A stretch of 64,000 nt of DNA from NCBI GenBank assembly GCA_028023455.1, contig JAQFVV010000283.1, forward strand, positions 1,167,377 through 1,231,376, written 5' to 3'. A program made the position numbers and the translations under genes. Shown in pieces: positions 59,039 through 64,000 of this stretch; within the stretch, counting starts at the first letter, position 1, and every line of letters starts with the position of its first letter. Under the pieces are notes generated by a model that was given only the letters and a program-made list of their open reading frames with translations, made no database searches and was not told the DNA's origin. The DNA comes from Epiperipatus broadwayi. Taxonomy: Eukaryota > Onychophora > Udeonychophora > Euonychophora > Peripatidae.

Positions 59039-59548
59039 TTGTAATACAAAGAGTATGCCAATAGCTATAAACAAGCTTCTTCAATAAATGCCATAAGAGA
59101 AAGCATTCAAAATCTCTATCCAGAATTAACCCCATCTCCAAACCAGTTTCAAGCTAATGGTTCTCATCAGTTAAGTGCTAGGACATTCAGACCCTACGAT
59201 TTAAAATATAAACTCACACCCAACATTTATTGAATACTCAACTATTAAGTAGAAAATCTGAAATTTTCAGACATCTATGTGTCTTCAAATCCAGCTATAT
59301 GACTTAATAAATAGATGTCTGAAAATTTCAGATTTCTATTTAATAGTTAAGTATTTGATAAATGCTGGGCTTGAGCTGGTATATTTTAGATCTAGTGTCT
59401 GAATGTTCTAGAACCTCACTGATAATAGCCATTAGCTTGAAACTGGTTTGGGGATAGGGATAATTCTAGATAGAGATTTTAAATGCTTTCTCTTACGGCA
59501 TTTATTGAAAAAACTTGTTTAGAGCTATTAGCACATTCATTATATTAC
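59039..59548. mobile_element. Family D repeat, full ~510 bp palindrome with hammerhead-like segments
   Basis: Arms of about 240 bp: 'caataaatgccataagagaa' against 'ttctcttacggcatttattg', 'cagacatctatgtg' against 'aatagatgtctg', 'tctgaaattttcagacatct' against 'agatgtctgaaaatttcaga'. The centre lies near 59300. The short D copy at 12.8 kb has the same outer arms. Plus-strand motif at 59405-59470: TTCTAGA strings for outer stem I, CCTCA, CTGATAA (G to A), stem II AGC/GCT, GAAAC, GTT, TGGGGA. Minus-strand motif at 59120-59190: intact CTGATGA and GAAAC but weak stem II. Confidence 0.85.
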
Positions 59549-61262
59549 ATTTGTAAATACAAACTAATTAAGTCACATGATGTATGATTTGATTTTCCTT
59601 ACTATTTCTGTAAGTATATGTTTGCTATTATTTATTGGCTTTAACAAGTTTGTACAATCAAATAGAATGCAAGAGAAAAAGCAATAAATAATGGAAAAAT
59701 TTAAAATGCACTGGGAAAAATGTTTTCTTCTAATTAAAACCCAAAAGAAGTTATTCTTGTGTTAAAAGTTTACCATGCTCCATTTTTTTATTATTAAAGT
59801 ACATTTTCCCCATTACTTTGATTTACAAGTGTCAAATTTTTAGCACTCATGACTTTGATACCAGCCATTAATAATATTTTTTTTTAATTCAAGATTAGTC
59901 CTAATCCAGATATAATCTTTAAATCTCTGTTAAAAATTAAAATATCTGTTTTCAATAAAGCATAAATATATAGACTAATTTGGCTTGATCCTTCTTTTTC
60001 CATGTGTAATACCTTTTGCAGATGTACTTAAAATTTTCTTACCACATATTTTTGAACAACAGCATTCGAAAAAAACAAATGACCCCCAAGATACATTTCA
60101 TAGTCAATCAGCAGTTTTCAATTGGACCAGATCACTTTCTCTTGTACATATTTTCATTGTTCATTAAGTATTATCAATATCAAAATATTATTTTTTGATC
60201 TACAAGTGTCAAATTTTCTGCACCCACAACATTAATTTCAATTACTTCAGATAAATGCATTAATCATTTATGAAGTTAGAGATTATCCCTAATCCAGATA
60301 TAAACTTTAAATCTTAGTATAAGATTAATAAAGATTAATAAAACAGTTTTATTAATTAAACATAATTACATGTAATAATATATATATATATATTGTTATA
60401 AGGACGTTGCCTTGCCAACAGTTTGAAATTGTTGATCGTTATTGATATTGTGATTGTTTAAGTGTTGACTGACTTTTGATGATAAATATATATATATATG
60501 TGTGTGTAATAATTATAAAAACCTTTATTAATATAAATGTAACAAAGTTCAAGCTTACATATATAAATATGTTTTTCAAGGTTTCCAATGCATAAAATAA
60601 AAAAAATACCCATTTTATTTTGTTTAACGCATTTGTATATTTAGTGTTTAGCATCATAATCATAGCTATTCTTATTAACACCCAAAGACTGTCTTTAAAC
60701 AACAATTAATAATATTAATGTTAGTATATTATCTTCTTTAAAAAAAGAATCCTGTCCTAATTTACATATTTTAATAATTAGAGAATTGAACACTATTCAG
60801 TCTTTTGTTAATAACATTATTATTGTTAAGAATTCATAAATGCTTTGATTTTTTGTGGACTGCTTAGTCTATGCAGATCAGTTTGACCATAAAGAGGAAC
60901 ATGGGCACCGTTTCAATTTGTAAAAATAATGTTTCAAGTTAATGTGTAAAATATTAAAATACAGGTATATCAATATTTCAATAACTTAATATCTGTCATC
61001 AAATGATTGAAAATATTACATAGTTTTTGCAAAGATATAAAAGAATGTAAAAGGTTACTTAAATTAAGAATTCTATAAAAAACAGAACATTAGAAATAAC
61101 ATAGAAATAACATAATAAAAATACAACAAGTAAAAGATAATATTTTTAATCCAGTCAAATTAAAATTAAAAAAAAATAAATGAAGAGTGTGTTGAGAACT
61201 GGTTGATTACATTTGAATTTAGTTGATAGTTTTTAAATAATAAATAAATAACTCAGATTTTG
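59549..61262. other. AT-rich sequence with short (TA)n/(TG)n tracts
   Basis: TA tracts near 60378-60393 and 60487-60508. No gene recognised. Confidence 0.5.
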
Positions 61263-62220
61263 TATATATTTTTTTTTTATTAAGGAAAAAAAAATGCAGG
61301 TGACTGATCACCCGCTACATGATGTAAATACATTTTAGAAGAAATCTTGAGATCATACTACAGTCAATAACCCTAGTCTTCTCCATTGATTCATAAGAGT
61401 CTTTGAATTGCCTAGTCCTTTAATTCACAGATCTTTAGAACTTCATCCATGTTGCCATATCTTTGTATAAACTGCATCTATGGAATTCATAATTCAATCT
61501 GTTTCTGAATTTTTATCACTTTTCTGTTCTGAATTTTCTTCAAAATTTTCCTCTTGTGAGCTTATTTCTTCATCATCTGTGTTTTCTTCCATTTCATCAG
61601 AACACACAGGGCTAGTACTAATTTGTTGCTGTGTTTCCTTTGGAGAGCCATCTACTTCCTCACTTCTGGAACTGTCACTATGAGCCTCATCACTCCATTG
61701 CTCTTTTACATTATCAAGTTCTTCCACCGGATTATCAAAATTTTCTGAGATAACCTGCACTACTTCACCTTGCCTGCTTTCAGACCTGTCACTATGAGCC
61801 TCATCATTCCATTGCTTTTCTACATTATCGATTTTTTTCCTCTGGATTATCTGCCTCTTCTGAAATTATCTGCCCTACCTCACTCTTGTTACATACATGC
61901 CCCTTCCAAAAAAGACATGCCCCTTTAGATTCAACAATACATTTGAAGATCATAGGATGAGCTAAAATATCATGTTGCATTAACTCTGGGTCATTGACTA
62001 TCTGACTTTCTGATTCAGATTCCATCTCATCCCCTGACTTTTGTTGAGTGAGCTGCTTCTTCTGTTTTCTTTTCCTTTTTTTCTTTCTTGAGAGACCCTC
62101 ATTTTTCTTTTCTTGCTCACCACATAGCTCAAGGTTTGAGCCCACAACACTATGATCATTGGTTTGTGAGCCAGAGCCATTCTGTTTTTTCCTTTTGAAA
62201 CTTGCACCTTGTGGTATTTT

Positions 62221-62441
62221 ACCCATTAGAGTTGATCCATTCTCACTTAGTTCCATATCACTGAACATGTTGGCTTCTTTTGATTGACCAATTTGTTCTA
62301 ATGTGCCTACAGATTCTTCAGATTGTATTTTACCCATTTGAGTTGAACCGTTCTCACTTAGTTCCATATCACTGAACATGTTGACTTCTTTTAATTGATC
62401 AATTTCTTCTAATGTGCCTTCAGATTCTTCAGATTGTATTA
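62221..62441. repeat. Two-copy 111 bp in-frame repeat in the ORF1 tail
   Basis: Encodes two 37-residue units containing 'NMFSDMELSENGST' and 'QSEES.GTLE'. A second in-frame repeat of 114 bp ('NDEAHSD' / 'SDEAHSD') lies at about 61660-61890. Confidence 0.9.
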
Positions 62442-62654
62442 ATTCAAAGTTGGTTAGTTCTGCCTGAGATGATGATTTCTTTATCTTTTTGGCTGTATCT
62501 CTAGCTTGATCTGCATTTGTCCCATCTTCAACTCTACTGTACAAGGTTTCTTGATTTTCCTTGTAATGTAGCTTATTTGTTTTCACTTTATCTTTTAAAT
62601 GAGATTCTTGTGCTTCCAGTTCTAATTGTTGATTTATAAGTGACGGATTGTTGA

Positions 62655-62771
62655 TGTTATTATACATTTGTGGAATCCACTATATCTTTCCCCACATTCT
62701 GTGCATAATCTTTTTAGACAGGCCCTAATTAAATGGCCAGTGTCTCCACATCCATAACACTGTGGTTGAAT
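62655..62771 (-). other. CCHC zinc knuckles behind an in-frame TGA
   Basis: Downstream of the TGA, in the same frame, 'CYGCGDTGHLIRAC' (62718-62759) has the exact CX2CX4HX4C spacing; 'CTECGERYSGFHKC' (about 62664-62705) follows as a second Cys/His cluster. The TGA is one C-to-T step from CGA (Arg), so the domain organisation is clear despite the break. Confidence 0.85.
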
Positions 62772-63267
62772 TCACCGAATTACTATGTATATTGGGCTTT
62801 TATTCTGCTCAAGAACAGATGGTATATCCAGTGGACTGATACCTTTAGTCAGCCTCATCATAAATATTCCATTGTTGGATGGCAGCTGAATCCCTGCTCT
62901 TCTATCCATTAGGAAAGTGAACCGTTCAATAGAGCCAAACCATACTAATAGTTCCTGCAATTCATCTTTTCCAAATGCCACATGACAATTCCACACCATA
63001 CCTGTTATCAACTTTGGTCTTTCCAAATCAATTTTCCCTAAACATTTTCCATCTAGAAACATTTGAAATCTTTTGGATCTTTCTTTAGCTAAAGTGTTCT
63101 TAAATTCTAGTGTGACGTATTTTTTGTTAGGGTGATAGTAGACCCTTCTTATTGAATCAATGATATTTAAGTCCTTGATTAAGACAAATAGCTCATTTAT
63201 TGGAAATATGAAAAGTTCACATTTTTTATTCATTGTGCTTAATGTTAATGTATTCTGATTCCGGAAA

Positions 63268-63333
63268 CTAAGAAAGGAATTAAATAATTTCTGAGGAATT
63301 CTAAGAAAGGAATTAAATAATTTCTGAGGAATT
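63268..63333. repeat. Exact 33 bp tandem duplication inside the ORF1 pseudogene
   Basis: 63268-63300 and 63301-63333 are identical and in frame, duplicating 'RIPQKLFNSFL'. The perfect identity means it is recent compared with the frame-breaking mutations. Confidence 0.95.
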
Positions 63334-63845
63334 CTATTATTAAATTCATCATTGACGGATTGAAAGTCTTCTGAAATTAAATTACTTCTATCTTGATCAA
63401 AGCTGTTTGTACTTGACTCAACATTATGGTATATTAAGCCATTCTCAAATTTATTCTCATGGGAGAAGTCACCATGATTAGTTTCCCCATACTTTGCATT
63501 GTTCAGATTGATTTCAAGACCTCTGACCATGAGCTCTAGCTTTGTCTCAAGGTCCATAACTCCCTGCTCCATTTGAAAGTCATTGGCATATGGAGCATTA
63601 AAACCTTGCCATTTGGAAGTCTTAGTATCCATCTTTAACTTTTCTGCAAACGTTGCAAGTGTTAGTTCTGCATTATTGCTCTCACCAGCAGGTTTAACTG
63701 GATACTGCTGGGCGTCTGTAACTTTTTTGCTATTTTTTCCCAAGCTTTGGCTTTTAATTATCATGGTTTTGTCTAGATAATTTCTTTGTGTACTTTCCCT
63801 GAGATTTTTAGGTTGTCCTTCGGTATTTATTTTTGTATTGATCAA

Positions 63846-64000
63846 TGTAGAGTCTCTTTGGTGATATTCATCTTTGTTTTGTTCCAGTTCTGCTTTTATA
63901 TGTGATGTGATGTATTTGGCTTCTCCTTAAACGAAGTCAAGAATATCTCAGCAACTATGCCCAGATAAACCGGTTAGCCACTTTATTTTCCATTCCCCAC
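63846..64000 (-). mobile_element. 5' flank of the ORF1 element with a dispersed (ACATC)n-linked module
   Basis: Minus strand 64000-63914 carries the module also found at 55076-55170, then a short ACATC-type repeat (63901-63914), then about 55 bp to the first ATG. It may be the element's 5' UTR, or the 3' end of another element whose tail is ACATC repeats. The window ends inside it. Confidence 0.6.

Larger units (their letters stand above)
61263..63845 (-). pseudogene. LINE ORF1 (Gag-like, CCHC zinc-knuckle protein), decayed, no ORF2
   Basis: A single ancestral frame of roughly 780 codons is split into pieces. 63845-62772 (357 codons) has an N-terminal Lys/Asn/Ser-rich part, then a folded segment around residues 205-345 ('CELFIFPINELFVLIKDL', 'VYYHPNKKYVTLEFKN', 'MVWNCHVAFGKDELQELL') resembling the RNA-binding domains of LINE Gag/ZCCHC3-like proteins. 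A TGA follows 'YIVIR'. Reading on gives two zinc knuckles. A frameshift near 62660 leads to 62667-61825, a Glu/Ser/Lys-rich region with a basic 'RKKKRKRKQKK' run and a 111 bp in-frame tandem repeat; a T7 (A7) run at 61830 shifts back to an acidic tail ending at 61494. The minus strand ends in AATAAAAAAAAAA at about 61265, so this may be a polyadenylated copy. No endonuclease or RT follows. Confidence 0.8.

Noticed and set aside
61825-62667. 280-codon frame as an independent host gene
   Set aside because: It is the continuation of the LINE ORF1 upstream, after a frameshift; its start Met lies just past the zinc knuckles in another frame.

Overview
This is a very AT-rich, animal-type non-coding window in which I find no convincing host gene: no multi-exon gene model, no rRNA and no bona fide tRNA gene. 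The landscape (Penelope-like elements, RTE-type LINEs, tRNA-derived SINEs, long microsatellites, many palindromic repeats) suggests the large genome of a lophotrochozoan, perhaps a cephalopod mollusc. That assignment is inference from repeat content only.

Layout. 1-2.3 kb: dispersed repeats of families B, A and C (my labels). 3.8-4.5 kb: decayed RTE-like LINE. 7.15-7.87 kb: long palindromic B repeat. 9.0-10.6 kb: two A repeats, then a decayed Penelope-like reading frame. 12.3-15.4 kb: LINE scraps, palindromes of related families (D, E), a B copy and a tRNA-SINE. 16.8-18.3 kb: SINE-like and LINE scraps. 19.4-25.7 kb: a diverged tandem segmental duplication whose two copies differ by identifiable insertions: a 1.7 kb inverted-repeat element and an A repeat in copy 1, a SINE and an (AAT)50 tract in copy 2. 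25.7-29.8 kb: Penelope 3' part and three A repeats. 34.3-36.3 kb: a ~100-107 bp minisatellite with 3-mer higher-order structure and three tRNA-SINEs, two with 14-15 bp target duplications. 38.4-38.9 kb: three-copy tandem repeat. 43.6-45.9 kb: B palindrome and RTE-like LINE. 47.4-57.7 kb: a cluster of Penelope-like elements in both orientations, riddled with A repeats and a LINE. 59.0-59.5 kb: large D palindrome. 61.3-64.0 kb: a decayed LINE ORF1 (Gag-like, CCHC zinc knuckles) with no ORF2 behind it.

The most interesting result is that the dispersed A, B, C and D repeats carry type I hammerhead-ribozyme-like motifs: a CTGATGA box, a short stem II, GAAA, a minimal stem III ending in a UC cleavage position, and a stem I with an internal loop. 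Several copies are intact at the core. Because full-length A, B and D repeats are palindromes, the motifs occur in both orientations. They lie beside and inside Penelope-like elements, the autonomous retroelement class already known to be linked to hammerhead ribozymes. This looks like a retrozyme-like non-autonomous family with an unusual inverted architecture. All functional statements are inference; every protein-coding element here is broken.
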